Shown piece after piece: positions 43,670 to 51,542 of a stretch of 64,000 bases of DNA. The DNA comes from Sporichthya polymorpha DSM 43042 (GTDB lineage Bacteria; Actinomycetota; Actinomycetes; Sporichthyales; Sporichthyaceae): contig NZ_KB913029.1 in NCBI RefSeq assembly GCF_000384115.1, forward strand, positions 3,385,057-3,449,056, written 5' to 3'. Under the pieces are notes generated by a model. That model was not told where the DNA came from. It saw only the letters and a program-made list of their open reading frames with translations, and did no database searches. The translations under genes were made by a program, and so were the position numbers. Each line of letters opens with the position of its first letter. The first letter of the stretch is position 1.

Positions 43670-43791
43670 GCGGTGCCTCCACGGGCGTCGTACCGGGGGT
43701 GTGCCCCACCGAAGTTAGTCCGTCCGGACGCCGCCGTCTCGTGCCACCCACCGCTCGACTGACGACGGGGGTGACGGGGAAGGATGAGGGC

Positions 43792-44751
43792 ATGACTGCG
43801 ATGAAGTTCGGGGTGTTCATCCCGCAGGGCTGGAAGATGGAACTCAAATCCATCGAGGATCCGGCCGCCAAGTGGGCCAAGTCGGTCGAGATCGCCGAGC
43901 TCGCGGAGGAGCTCGGTTACGACTCCCTCTGGGTCTACGACCACTTCCACAACGTGCCGAAGCCGGCGCAGGAAGCCATGTTCGAGTGCTGGACGACGAT
44001 GGCCGCGATCTCACAGCGGACGTCGCGGATCATGCTCGGCCAGATGGTCGGCTGCAATCCGTACCGGAACCCGGCGCTGCTCGCGAAGATCACCTCGAAC
44101 ATCGACGTGATGTCCGGCGGCCGCCTGATCTGGGGCATCGGCGCGGGCTGGTACCGCAACGAGTTCGCCGGCTACGGCTACGAGTTCGCGTCGAACCGCG
44201 ACCGCCTCCGCGCCATGCGCGAGTGCATCGAGATCGTGACCGGGATGTGGAAGGAGCCCTCCTTCTCCTACGACGGCGAGTACTACCAGCTCGACCGCGC
44301 CGAGTGCGACCCCAAGCCGCTCCAGGCCCGGCCGCAGGTCCTCGTCGGCGGGGGCGGCGAGAAGGTGACGCTCCGGATCGTCGCTCGCCTCGCCGACGCC
44401 TCCAACTGGGGCGGCAAGCCCCACGAGTGGGCCGCGAAGGCCGAGATCCTTCAGGGCCACTGCCGCGACGTCGGCCGCGACTACGACGAGATCGAGAAGA
44501 CCTGGTCCCCGGAGATCCACGTTCGCGAGACCGAGGCCGAGATCGTCGACGGCGGCTCCCGCAGCACCTGGGGCGAGGAGTTCGACTCCTGGCGCGAGGG
44601 CAATCTCGTCGGCACCCCCGACCAGGTCGCGGAGAAGATCGCCGCCTACCGGAACATGGGCTGCACGGGCTTCTACCCCTGGTGCTCCGACTACCCCGAC
44701 ACCACGACCATGCGGCTCTTCGCCGAGAAGGTGATCCCGCAGTTCCGCTGA
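43792..44751 (+). CDS. F420-dependent LLM-class oxidoreductase
   Basis: 319 residues. FGVFIPQGWKMELKSI, AEELGYDSLWVYDHFHN, RIMLGQMVGCNPYRNPALLAKITSNIDVMSGGRL in split form, and GIGAGWYRNEFAGYGYEF follow the TIGR03560-like pattern. It likely reduces or oxidises a substrate with F420. The ATG at 43792 follows AAGGATGAGGG. It ends 2 nt before an 87-bp hairpin repeat that would act as its terminator. Four such enzymes occur in the window. Confidence 0.88.
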   Translation: MTAMKFGVFIPQGWKMELKSIEDPAAKWAKSVEIAELAEELGYDSLWVYDHFHNVPKPAQEAMFECWTTMAAISQRTSRIMLGQMVGCNPYRNPALLAKITSNIDVMSGGRLIWGIGAGWYRNEFAGYGYEFASNRDRLRAMRECIEIVTGMWKEPSFSYDGEYYQLDRAECDPKPLQARPQVLVGGGGEKVTLRIVARLADASNWGGKPHEWAAKAEILQGHCRDVGRDYDEIEKTWSPEIHVRETEAEIVDGGSRSTWGEEFDSWREGNLVGTPDQVAEKIAAYRNMGCTGFYPWCSDYPDTTTMRLFAEKVIPQFR

Positions 44752-44753
44752 GT

Positions 44754-44840
44754 CCCCAGCCAGCGACAGGGTTGAAAGAACTGAGGCGACTTCCGGCCCG
44801 GAAGTCGCCTCACCCGTTTCAACCCTGTCTCTGACTGGGG
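44754..44840 (+). repeat. 87-bp hairpin repeat, copy 1
   Basis: From CCCCAGCCAGCGACAGGGTTG to GACTGGGG the sequence folds on itself: outer arms CCCCAG/CTGGGG-like, middle GACAGGGTTGAAA with TTTCAACCCTGTC, inner GAGGCGACTTCCGG with its complement. It begins 2 nt after a stop codon. Copy 2 at 46054-46140 differs at only about three bases. It is a terminator-like mobile or duplicated palindrome. Confidence 0.85.
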
Positions 44841-44958
44841 GCGGTCGGTGCAGGTCTGGGCCCGGATGGCGTCGGACCTAGAGCCGTGGGGGCCGCTGGA
44901 GGTGACCAGTCCTCACCTCGGCGGCGCCGACCCAGCGCGCTTGCCTACGCTGGGCGAC

Positions 44959-45492
44959 ATGACGCCCCTGTCGGGTGACCCGGCACTGCAGGCCGTGGTC
45001 GAGGCGGCCAGATCCTGGGCGGCTGGGAATCTGGCCGACCGTCGGCTGCCTGCCCAGGTAGACATCGATGAGTTGATGGCCAGCGACCCTCCCCCCAAGG
45101 CTGTGGCCGCGGCGGTGGCCTGCGGCGACGTCGCCTTCAGGGAGGCACTCGCGATGGGTTCGAGTGTGAATGTGATCGTCGCGATTCCGCTGGAGTACTC
45201 AGAAGTTTTGTCGATGGTCGCTCCGCGACTCGGGGAGTTGATCGATCAGTCCTGGCCGTATGGCCCCGGGGTCCAGGTACCGGGGATTTACCTCGTCGAT
45301 CCCGAGATCCTGGCGACCTACGAAGCGACCGAGGAGTACCGCCTTGCCCTCGACGATGAGGCGATCCCTCGGGGAGCCGTCGCCTATTACCGATGTTGGC
45401 GAGAGCTGAGCGAGGGCGCTCTGACCTTGGAGTACGACCGCGCAATCTATTTCCGGTGGATCTCCCACCCAGGGATCACGTCCCAGCGCTAA
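44959..45492 (+). CDS. hypothetical protein, 177 aa
   Basis: No family recognised. The frame is open to 44848; ATG 44959 is chosen as the first good start (MTPLSGDPALQAVVEA). It is soluble, with an acidic character, several Tyr/Trp residues, and a region LIDQSWPYGPGVQVPGIYLVDP. Third-position GC is visibly lower than in neighbouring catabolic genes (for example gaagttttgtcgatg), which hints at acquisition. It lies inside the module bounded by the 87-bp repeats. Confidence 0.55.
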   Translation: MTPLSGDPALQAVVEAARSWAAGNLADRRLPAQVDIDELMASDPPPKAVAAAVACGDVAFREALAMGSSVNVIVAIPLEYSEVLSMVAPRLGELIDQSWPYGPGVQVPGIYLVDPEILATYEATEEYRLALDDEAIPRGAVAYYRCWRELSEGALTLEYDRAIYFRWISHPGITSQR

Positions 45493-45578
45493 GGCGGCGG
45501 TGTCGCTCACTCCGGCGGAGTGAACGTTCTCGCCGGGCGGGGCGTCCTAGTCTCGACTCGTCGAGGTGGGGAGGTCCG

Positions 45579-46052
45579 GTGCGGCGGATTTTGGCTGGAC
45601 CGGTAGCGGTCGGACTCGCCCTCGTGCTCGGGGCGTGTGACGGCGGTGGGGAGGACGACCGTGCCGGGGGCGTCCCGACGGCCGCAGCACCGACCCCCAC
45701 GCCCCGGCCCGCCGGCTGGCCGAACCTGATCACGCAGTCCAGCCCGACCGTAGGCGGCCTTGATGCGATCGTCGGCGGTGTCCTTCGGGTCAGCCGTGAA
45801 GGGTGCGTGACCCTGGAACCTGCACCCGGTGAGAGTTACGTGCTCCTCGCCCCGTACGGGTCCGAGGTCACGGGGGACGGCCGCACCTTCGAGCTGGCGG
45901 GCATGGGGACGTTCCGGGTGGGCGACCGAGTGCGCGGCGCTGGGGGTTATGCCGACGGGGTCCCTCGGCGCAACGTTCCCGACCGGTTCCAGCCCTGTCT
46001 CCCCGAGAAGGGCTCCATCAATTGGGTCTCGATCCGCGCGATCGACCGTTGA
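45579..46052 (+). CDS. putative lipoprotein, 157 aa
   Basis: GTG 45579 has a GGGGAGG site 8 nt upstream. Residues 1-20 with VGLALVLGAC form a lipoprotein signal, Cys at about residue 20, then an acidic and Pro/Thr-rich linker. The mature domain has two Cys (REGCVTLEP and FQPCLPEK) and a small beta-rich part. I recognise no family. It ends 1 nt before copy 2 of the 87-bp repeat and is the second gene of that module. Confidence 0.65.
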   Translation: MRRILAGPVAVGLALVLGACDGGGEDDRAGGVPTAAAPTPTPRPAGWPNLITQSSPTVGGLDAIVGGVLRVSREGCVTLEPAPGESYVLLAPYGSEVTGDGRTFELAGMGTFRVGDRVRGAGGYADGVPRRNVPDRFQPCLPEKGSINWVSIRAIDR

Positions 46053-46053
46053 T

Positions 46054-46140
46054 CCCCAGCCAGCGACAGGGTTGAAAGAACTGAGGCGACTTCCGGCCCG
46101 GAAGTCGCCTCACCCGTTTCAACCCTGTCGCTCATTGGGG
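46054..46140 (+). repeat. 87-bp hairpin repeat, copy 2
   Basis: Same length and orientation as copy 1 at 44754-44840, with differences confined to the right end (GTCGCTCATTGGGG versus GTCTCTGACTGGGG). It again starts directly after a stop codon. The two copies flank a segment of about 1.2 kb with two orphan genes. Confidence 0.85.
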
Positions 46141-46313
46141 CGGGATCGACCACGACCGGCGAGGTCAGTCGGCCCATGACCAGTGCGCAGGCCCTCTACC
46201 GGTCCGTCGGGTTCCGGGACGTCGACGCGTTCGCGGGGAGTCCGCGACCCTCGGCAGGCACGTCCTCGAGCTCGACCTGATTGGCCAGGAGCCGGTCGGG
46301 TAGCGGCAGGGCC

Positions 46314-46799
46314 GTGCGCAATCCCGAGGGCGCCCCGATCGCGCCCGGTCTTCTCTTCGGCATCGGGCTCGGCGGCTTCATCGACGGGATCGTCCTGCAC
46401 CAGTTGCTGCAGTGGCACCACATGGTCAGCCACGTCGACGACTACCCGATGACGACGCTCGCGGGCCTGGAGGCGAACACCCTCGCCGACGGGATGTTCC
46501 ACCTCGCGACCTGGGTCTGCGTCCTGGTGGCCTCGGTTCTCACGCTCCGCGGCTGGCAGCAGCGCCGGCTCGCGCCGAGCTGGCGTTTCCACGTCGGGCT
46601 GCTGCTCGCCGGCTGGGGGCTGTTCAACCTGGTCGAAGGCCTGGTCGACCACCAGATCCTCGGCGTCCACCACGTCCGCGACGACCTCGGAGCCCCGCTG
46701 AGCTGGGACCTCGGCTTCCTCGCGTTCGGCGCGCTGCTCGTTGCTGTCGGGACCGCGCTCCACCGCTCCGCCGCGGCCCGGCTCCCGGCCGCCCGCTGA
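46314..46799 (+). CDS. DUF2243 membrane protein
   Basis: 161 residues, four predicted transmembrane helices. GLLFGIGLGGFIDGIVLHQLLQWHHM in split form and LFNLVEGLVDHQILGVHHVRDD are the DUF2243 signature, with several conserved His residues in or near the membrane that might bind metal or haem. GTG 46314 is preferred; a longer frame begins at 46281. Role unknown. The preceding 170 nt show no gene. Confidence 0.88.
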   Translation: MRNPEGAPIAPGLLFGIGLGGFIDGIVLHQLLQWHHMVSHVDDYPMTTLAGLEANTLADGMFHLATWVCVLVASVLTLRGWQQRRLAPSWRFHVGLLLAGWGLFNLVEGLVDHQILGVHHVRDDLGAPLSWDLGFLAFGALLVAVGTALHRSAAARLPAAR

Positions 46800-46850
46800 C
46801 GCGCGACCTGGGAGCGCGCTTGGGAATCGGCGACATCCTCCCGCCGCCTT

Positions 46851-46867
46851 ATCTAAGGTGTTTAGAT
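46851..46867. promoter_or_regulatory. inverted repeat before the aldehyde dehydrogenase gene
   Basis: ATCTAA and TTAGAT, 6-bp arms spaced by 5 nt, lie about 93 nt upstream of the start at 46960. The region is AT-rich relative to surroundings, so it is probably part of the promoter. Confidence 0.4.
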
Positions 46868-46959
46868 GACGCCGAAGCCGCTGACGCGCGGATCAACGCA
46901 GGGGTAGATTCCCCGTGGTCGCGCGGGCGCGCACCGGAACACCGAACGAGAGGACCGCA

Positions 46960-48453
46960 ATGAGCCTGACCGACGACGTCCAGGTACCGCTGAAGGGCAC
47001 CGACCGCTTCTTCATCAACGGCGAGTGGGTCACCCCCAGCTCCGACTCGGCGTTCCAGGTGATCGACTCCAGCACCGAGCGTGCCGTCTTCAGCGTGGCG
47101 GAGGCGCAGGCCGCCGACATGGAAGCCGCGATGGAGGCCGCCCGCCAGGCGTTCGACAAGGGCCCGTGGCCGCGGATGTCGCACTCCGAGCGCGCCGGCT
47201 ACATGAACGCCCTCGCCGACAAGCTCGCCGAGAAGGCGCAGGTCTACGCCGACCTGTGGCCGCGTGAGTCCGGCGTCCTGCACTCGATCTCGCAGTTCAT
47301 GGCGATGTCCATCCCGGACCTGTTCCGCTACTACGCGAGCCTGGCCGACACGTACCCGTTCGAGGAGAACGTCCAGCCGACGCCGAACCCGCTCTTCCCG
47401 CCGAGCTACGCGCTGCTCGTGCGCGAGCCGGTCGGCGTCGTCGCGGCGATCGTGCCCTGGAACGGCCCGCTCGACCTCGCCGCGATCAAGCTGGCCCCGG
47501 CCTTCATCGCCGGCTGCACCGCGATCCTCAAGATGTCGCCCGAGGCGCCCGCCGCCGGGTACCTGCTCGCCGAGGCGGCGGAGGAGGCCGGCCTGCCGCC
47601 GGGCGTCCTCAACGTCGTCACCGCGGACCGCCAGGTCTCGGAGATGCTCGTCCGCGACCCGCGCGTCGACAAGATCGCCTTCACCGGATCGACCGCCGCG
47701 GGCCGCCGCATCGCCTCGATCGCCGGTGAGCGCATCGCCCGCGTGACGCTCGAGCTCGGCGGCAAGTCGGCCGCCGTTCTCCTCGACGACGCCGACATCG
47801 CGACCGCCGCCCAGACCCTCGCCGGGGCCGAGTGCCTGCTCACCGGTCAGGTCTGCGCGTCGCTGACCCGCATCGTCGTCCCGCGCTCGAAGCACGACGA
47901 GTTCGCCGAGGCCCTCGCCGCCGCGTTCTCCGCCGTCACCGTCGGCGACCCGTTCGACCCCGCGACCCACATGGGCCCGCTGACCTCGGCCAGCCTGCGC
48001 GACCGCGTCGAGGGCTACATCGCCAAGGGTGTCGAGGAGGGCGCGCGCCTGGTCACCGGCGGCGGCCGGCCCAAGCACCTCGAGCGCGGCTACTACGTCG
48101 AGCCGACGGTCTTCGCGGACGTCAACAACAAGCAGACGATCGCGCAGGAGGAGATCTTCGGCCCGGTCCTGTCGGTCATCCCCGCGGACAGCGAGGAGGA
48201 GGCGATCGACATCGCCAACGACACGATCTACGGCCTCAACGCCGCGGTCTTCACCCCGGACGCCGCGCGCGCCCGTGCGGTCGCGGCCCGCCTGCGCTCC
48301 GGCACGGTCGGCCACAACAACATGAAGCTCGACATGGGCATCGCCTTCGGCGGCTTCAAGCAGTCCGGCCTCGGCCGCGAGGGCGGCACCGAGGGTCTGC
48401 GGTCCTACCTCGAGACCAAGACGATCCTGCTGGACGAGAACCCGTACGCCTGA
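46960..48453 (+). CDS. aldehyde dehydrogenase family protein
   Basis: 497 residues. VTLELGGKSAAV has the base Glu, LTGQVCASLTRIVVP the catalytic Cys, FTGSTAAGR binds the cofactor and FGGFKQSGLGREGG closes the chain. The ATG at 46960 follows GAGAGGA. It is closest to betaine/aromatic aldehyde-type ALDHs by pattern. Substrate unknown. Monocistronic, ended by a 19-bp hairpin. Confidence 0.93.
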   Translation: MSLTDDVQVPLKGTDRFFINGEWVTPSSDSAFQVIDSSTERAVFSVAEAQAADMEAAMEAARQAFDKGPWPRMSHSERAGYMNALADKLAEKAQVYADLWPRESGVLHSISQFMAMSIPDLFRYYASLADTYPFEENVQPTPNPLFPPSYALLVREPVGVVAAIVPWNGPLDLAAIKLAPAFIAGCTAILKMSPEAPAAGYLLAEAAEEAGLPPGVLNVVTADRQVSEMLVRDPRVDKIAFTGSTAAGRRIASIAGERIARVTLELGGKSAAVLLDDADIATAAQTLAGAECLLTGQVCASLTRIVVPRSKHDEFAEALAAAFSAVTVGDPFDPATHMGPLTSASLRDRVEGYIAKGVEEGARLVTGGGRPKHLERGYYVEPTVFADVNNKQTIAQEEIFGPVLSVIPADSEEEAIDIANDTIYGLNAAVFTPDAARARAVAARLRSGTVGHNNMKLDMGIAFGGFKQSGLGREGGTEGLRSYLETKTILLDENPYA

Positions 48454-48469
48454 CGTTCCGTCAGCTTCT

Positions 48470-48515
48470 TGCGTCCGGCCAACTGTGGGCAATAGGCCAC
48501 AGTTGGCCGGACGCA
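48470..48515. terminator. 19-bp perfect stem between convergent genes
   Basis: TGCGTCCGGCCAACTGTGG (48470-48488) pairs with its complement (48497-48515), loop of 8 nt. No T-run follows, as is usual in actinomycetes. It separates the ALDH gene from the LLM gene, which ends at 48520. Confidence 0.75.
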
Positions 48516-48519
48516 GCGG

Positions 48520-49488
48520 TTAAGCCAGGGCGCGGCGCAGCTCGGGAAGCAGTTCGTCGCGGGCCCACGGGAAGTAGGCCTCCTGCGCCTCGCCGCCGAT
48601 CTGGACCAGTGCCAGGTGCGTGAACCCGGCGTCGGCCCACGCACGGCACGCCTTGACGACGGCGCCGACGTCGGCGCCGCACGGCATCGCGGCCGCGACG
48701 TCCTCGGGTCGGACGAACTGTGACGCCGCGTCGAACGCCGCCGGGCCGGGCAGCTCGGCGTTGACCTTCCAGCCCGCGCCGAACCAGCGGAACTGCTCGT
48801 GGGCCCGGCGCACGGCCGCGTCGGCGTCGGTGTCGTAGCTCAGCGGCTGCTGTCCGTAGCGCGGCTTGCCCGCCCCGCCGGCGGCGTCGAACGCCTTGCC
48901 GAGTTCGTCGTTCGGCTCGACGGCGATCAGCAGGTCGCCGTACTTCCCGGCCAGCTCGCACGACTGCGGCCCGGACGCCGCGATGCCGATCCGCGGCGGG
49001 GTGTCGGGGACGTCGAAGAGCTTCGCGGACTCGACGTCGAAGTGCTTGCCCCGGTAGTTGACGTCCTTGCCCGTGAACAGGGACGAGATGATCTCGACGG
49101 CCTCGGTGAGCATCTCGTGCCGGATGTCGACCGGCGGCCACCCGCCGCCGACGACGTGCTCGTTGAGGTTCTCGCCGGCCCCGAGACCGAGGCTGAAGCG
49201 CCCGTCCGAGAGCAGCGCCGTCGTCGCGGCGAGCTGCGCCACCACCGCCGGGTGGTAGCGCCGGATCGGACAGGTCACGTAGGTCATCAGCGGCAGGCGC
49301 TCGGTCGCCTGGGCGACGGCGCCGAGCACCGACCACGCGTTGGGGGAGTGCCCCTGCTCGGAAAGCCAGGGGAAGTAGTGATCCGAGATGACCGCGTAGT
49401 CGAACCCGGCCTTTTCGGCGGCGACCGCGTCCCGGACCAGCTGCTGCGGTCCGGCCTGCTCGCACATCAGCGTGTATCCGATCTCCAT
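48520..49488 (-). CDS. F420-dependent LLM oxidoreductase (TIGR03557-like)
   Basis: 322 residues. MEIGYTLMCEQAGPQQLVRDAVAAEKAGFDYAVISDHYFPWL in split form resembles the F420-dependent glucose-6-phosphate dehydrogenase-like group; SDGRFSLGLGAGENLNEHVVG and IGIAASGPQSCELAGKYGDLLI follow. The typical C-terminus HLALVQIGGEAQEAYFPWA is present. Likely generates or uses reduced F420. It sits next to the MarR/azoreductase pair but is not overlapping. Confidence 0.9.
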   Translation of the reverse strand: MEIGYTLMCEQAGPQQLVRDAVAAEKAGFDYAVISDHYFPWLSEQGHSPNAWSVLGAVAQATERLPLMTYVTCPIRRYHPAVVAQLAATTALLSDGRFSLGLGAGENLNEHVVGGGWPPVDIRHEMLTEAVEIISSLFTGKDVNYRGKHFDVESAKLFDVPDTPPRIGIAASGPQSCELAGKYGDLLIAVEPNDELGKAFDAAGGAGKPRYGQQPLSYDTDADAAVRRAHEQFRWFGAGWKVNAELPGPAAFDAASQFVRPEDVAAAMPCGADVGAVVKACRAWADAGFTHLALVQIGGEAQEAYFPWARDELLPELRRALA

Positions 49489-49524
49489 CCCTCGGGACTG
49501 CCCGTCGGCCGGCGGCGAAAACAG

Positions 49525-50040
49525 CTACTCGGTGCAGGCGCTCTCGGTGCAGGAGAGGTCGAGCGCCCCCTCGGTGCACATCTCCTCGGCGGCTGCCTCG
49601 GCGCAGGACGGCGTACCGGCCGCGCGCATCAGCAGCCCGTGCAGGGCGGTGCGCTCCTCGACGCTGAGTCCGGCGAGCAGCTTCTCCTCGACCGTGCGGA
49701 GCCGGCGCTGGATGCGGCGCAACTCGCGCATCCCGGCGGGGGAGAGCTCGACGATGTGGCGGCGCCGGTCGGCGGGGTCGCGCCGGCGGACGACGTAGTC
49801 CCGGTCCTCGAGCTCGTTGAGCAGCCCGACGACGTTGCTGGGGTCCAGGTGCAGCGTCTCGGCGAGGGTCTGCTGGCCCACCGGGCCGTGGTCGGCGAGC
49901 AGCGTGAGTGCGACGAGGTGCCGCGGCCGCAGCCCGCCCGGGGTCATCGCGGCCTCGGCGGCGCGGCGCCCGACGCGCGCGAGGTGGTCGAGCAGCGGAA
50001 GCACCCGCAGCTCGTCGGTCACCACCTTCGGCGTCGCCAT
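49525..50040 (-). CDS. MarR-family regulator with Cys-rich C-terminal tail
   Basis: 171 residues. Helix-turn-helix: GPVGQQTLAETLHLDPSNVVGLLNELEDRDYVVRRRDPADRRRHIVELS in split form, a standard MarR core. After residue about 145 comes an unusual tail of 26 residues with four Cys (PSCAEAAAEEMC, then SCTESACTE), partly built from a repeated sequence at DNA level. Divergent from an azoreductase gene with an IR between them. The Cys tail may sense redox or metal. Confidence 0.87.
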   Translation of the reverse strand: MATPKVVTDELRVLPLLDHLARVGRRAAEAAMTPGGLRPRHLVALTLLADHGPVGQQTLAETLHLDPSNVVGLLNELEDRDYVVRRRDPADRRRHIVELSPAGMRELRRIQRRLRTVEEKLLAGLSVEERTALHGLLMRAAGTPSCAEAAAEEMCTEGALDLSCTESACTE

Positions 50041-50086
50041 GACCTCAGGGTACGCCGGCGGGCCACTATCCATGACACGACAATGA

Positions 50087-50101
50087 TTTGTGTGCTACAA
50101 A
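50087..50101. promoter_or_regulatory. MarR-type operator before the azoreductase gene
   Basis: TTTGT and ACAAA, 5-bp arms spaced by 5 nt, lie just upstream of ATG 50108 and 46 nt from the MarR start. It is AT-rich and in the position expected for MarR repression of both genes. Confidence 0.5.
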
Positions 50102-50107
50102 CTATCT

Positions 50108-50728
50108 ATGCCTCACCTCCTACACCTCGACTCGTCCCTCCGGTCGGAGGGCTCACGCAGCCGCCGCCTCTCCGCGCACTACGCCAAGCTCTGGCGGACG
50201 GCACATCCCGACGGCACGGTCGCCTACCGCGACCTGGCCGCCGACCCGATCCCGCACCTCGACGAGGCCGGCTTCACCGCGGCCTTCACGCCGGAGGCGG
50301 ACCGCACTCCGGAGCAGAACGACTCGTTCAAGATCAGCACCGAGCTGATCGACGAACTGGTCGCGGCCGACACCGTCGTCATCGGGCTGCCGCTCTACAA
50401 CTTCAACGTCCCCAGCACCTTCAAGGCCTGGTTCGACCGCATCGTCTCCGAACGGACGCTGGGTCAGCTGACGGGGACGAAGCTCGTCGTCGTCACCGCC
50501 AGCGGTGGTGGCTACGGCCCCGGCACCCCGCGCGAGGGCTGGGACCACCGCGAGCCGTGGCTGCGCCACGCGGTCACCAACCTCGGCATCACCGACGTCA
50601 CCTTCGTCGGCGCCGAGCTCACCCTGGCCCGCGAGTCGCCGCAGATGATCCCGCTGGACCTCGGGGCCGCGGAGGACCAGAGCTTCGCCGACGCTCTCGC
50701 GGCGATCGAGGAACTGCTCGCCGCCTGA
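50108..50728 (+). CDS. FMN-dependent NAD(P)H azoreductase/quinone reductase
   Basis: 206 residues of the flavodoxin-like AzoR family: LHLDSSLRSEGSRSRRLSAHY binds FMN phosphate, PLYNFNVPSTFKAWFDRI is the family hallmark, and GGYGPGTPREGWDH follows. Such enzymes reduce quinones or azo compounds by two electrons and are typical MarR targets. ATG 50108 leaves the operator just before it. Confidence 0.9.
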   Translation: MPHLLHLDSSLRSEGSRSRRLSAHYAKLWRTAHPDGTVAYRDLAADPIPHLDEAGFTAAFTPEADRTPEQNDSFKISTELIDELVAADTVVIGLPLYNFNVPSTFKAWFDRIVSERTLGQLTGTKLVVVTASGGGYGPGTPREGWDHREPWLRHAVTNLGITDVTFVGAELTLARESPQMIPLDLGAAEDQSFADALAAIEELLAA

Positions 50729-50784
50729 GCGCCCGGCCCGCCACCGGGCCGTCACGCCGACCGGAACACGATTTTTTAGAACCA

Positions 50785-50803
50785 ACTTTCAATCTTGAAC
50801 GTC
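50785..50803. promoter_or_regulatory. motif upstream of the ABC importer operon
   Basis: ACTTTCAATCTTGAACGTC carries the inverted TTCAA-TTGAA core and matches the 37061-37079 core at 16 of 19 positions. It lies 47 nt before the LivF-like start. Possibly a common operator for two operons. Confidence 0.45.
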
Positions 50804-50849
50804 GACTCCAAATGGTCTACGTTCTCGTTGTCGGAAGGAGGTTCGCCTC

Positions 50850-51542
50850 GTGCTGCTGCTCGACGGAATCTTTGCGGGCTACGGCGGCGTGACGGTCCTG
50901 CGCGGGGTGACCCTCGCGGTGCCGCCGTCGTCGGTCGTCGCGCTGCTCGGCCCGAACGGTGCCGGGAAGACCACGCTGCTGCGCGTCGCGTCCGGTCTGC
51001 TCCGGTCGACCGGGGGCCGAATGCTGCTCAACGGCGAGGACGTGACGCGCCGTCCGCCGCAGGACCTGGTCGCTCGCGGCGTGTGCCACGTCCCGGAGGG
51101 CCGGGGCGTCTTCCCGACGATGACGGTGCGGGACAACGTTCTGCTCCAGGCTCGCCCCGGTCAGGAGGCCGACGCCCTCGAACGCGCCGTCGCCGCCTTC
51201 CCGCGGCTCGGGCAGCGGATGAACCAGGTCGCCGGGACGATGTCCGGTGGCGAGCAGCAGATGCTCGCGCTCGCGCGGGCCTACGTGCAGTCGCCGTCGG
51301 TGGTGCTGCTCGACGAGGTCTCCATGGGCCTCGCGCCGAAGATCGTCGACGAGATCTTCGAGTTCCTCCGGATGCTCGCCGGCTCGGGCGCGTCGCTGCT
51401 GCTCGTCGAGCAGTACGTGACCCGTGCGCTCGAGGCCGCCGACTACGTCTACCTGCTCGACCGAGGGGCCGTCAGTTTCGCCGGTGAGCCGGGCGAGCTC
51501 GACTCCGCCGCGATCTTCGCCAGCTACCTGGGGGCGCAGTGA
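50850..51542 (+). CDS. livF: branched-chain-amino-acid-type ABC transporter ATP-binding protein (LivF-like)
   Basis: 230 residues. Walker A GPNGAGKTT, signature MSGGEQQM, Walker B VVLLDEVSMGLAP and the switch region LLLVEQYV mark LivF. First gene of a seven-gene operon; GTG 50850 follows GGAAGGAGG. LivF normally works with LivG, which is not in this window. It probably drives import through the fused permease at 53609. Confidence 0.9.
   Translation: MLLLDGIFAGYGGVTVLRGVTLAVPPSSVVALLGPNGAGKTTLLRVASGLLRSTGGRMLLNGEDVTRRPPQDLVARGVCHVPEGRGVFPTMTVRDNVLLQARPGQEADALERAVAAFPRLGQRMNQVAGTMSGGEQQMLALARAYVQSPSVVLLDEVSMGLAPKIVDEIFEFLRMLAGSGASLLLVEQYVTRALEAADYVYLLDRGAVSFAGEPGELDSAAIFASYLGAQ

Noticed and set aside
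44754-46140. A composite transposon
   Set aside because: There is no transposase gene and the repeats are direct hairpins of 87 bp, not IS ends; kept only as a repeat-flanked module.
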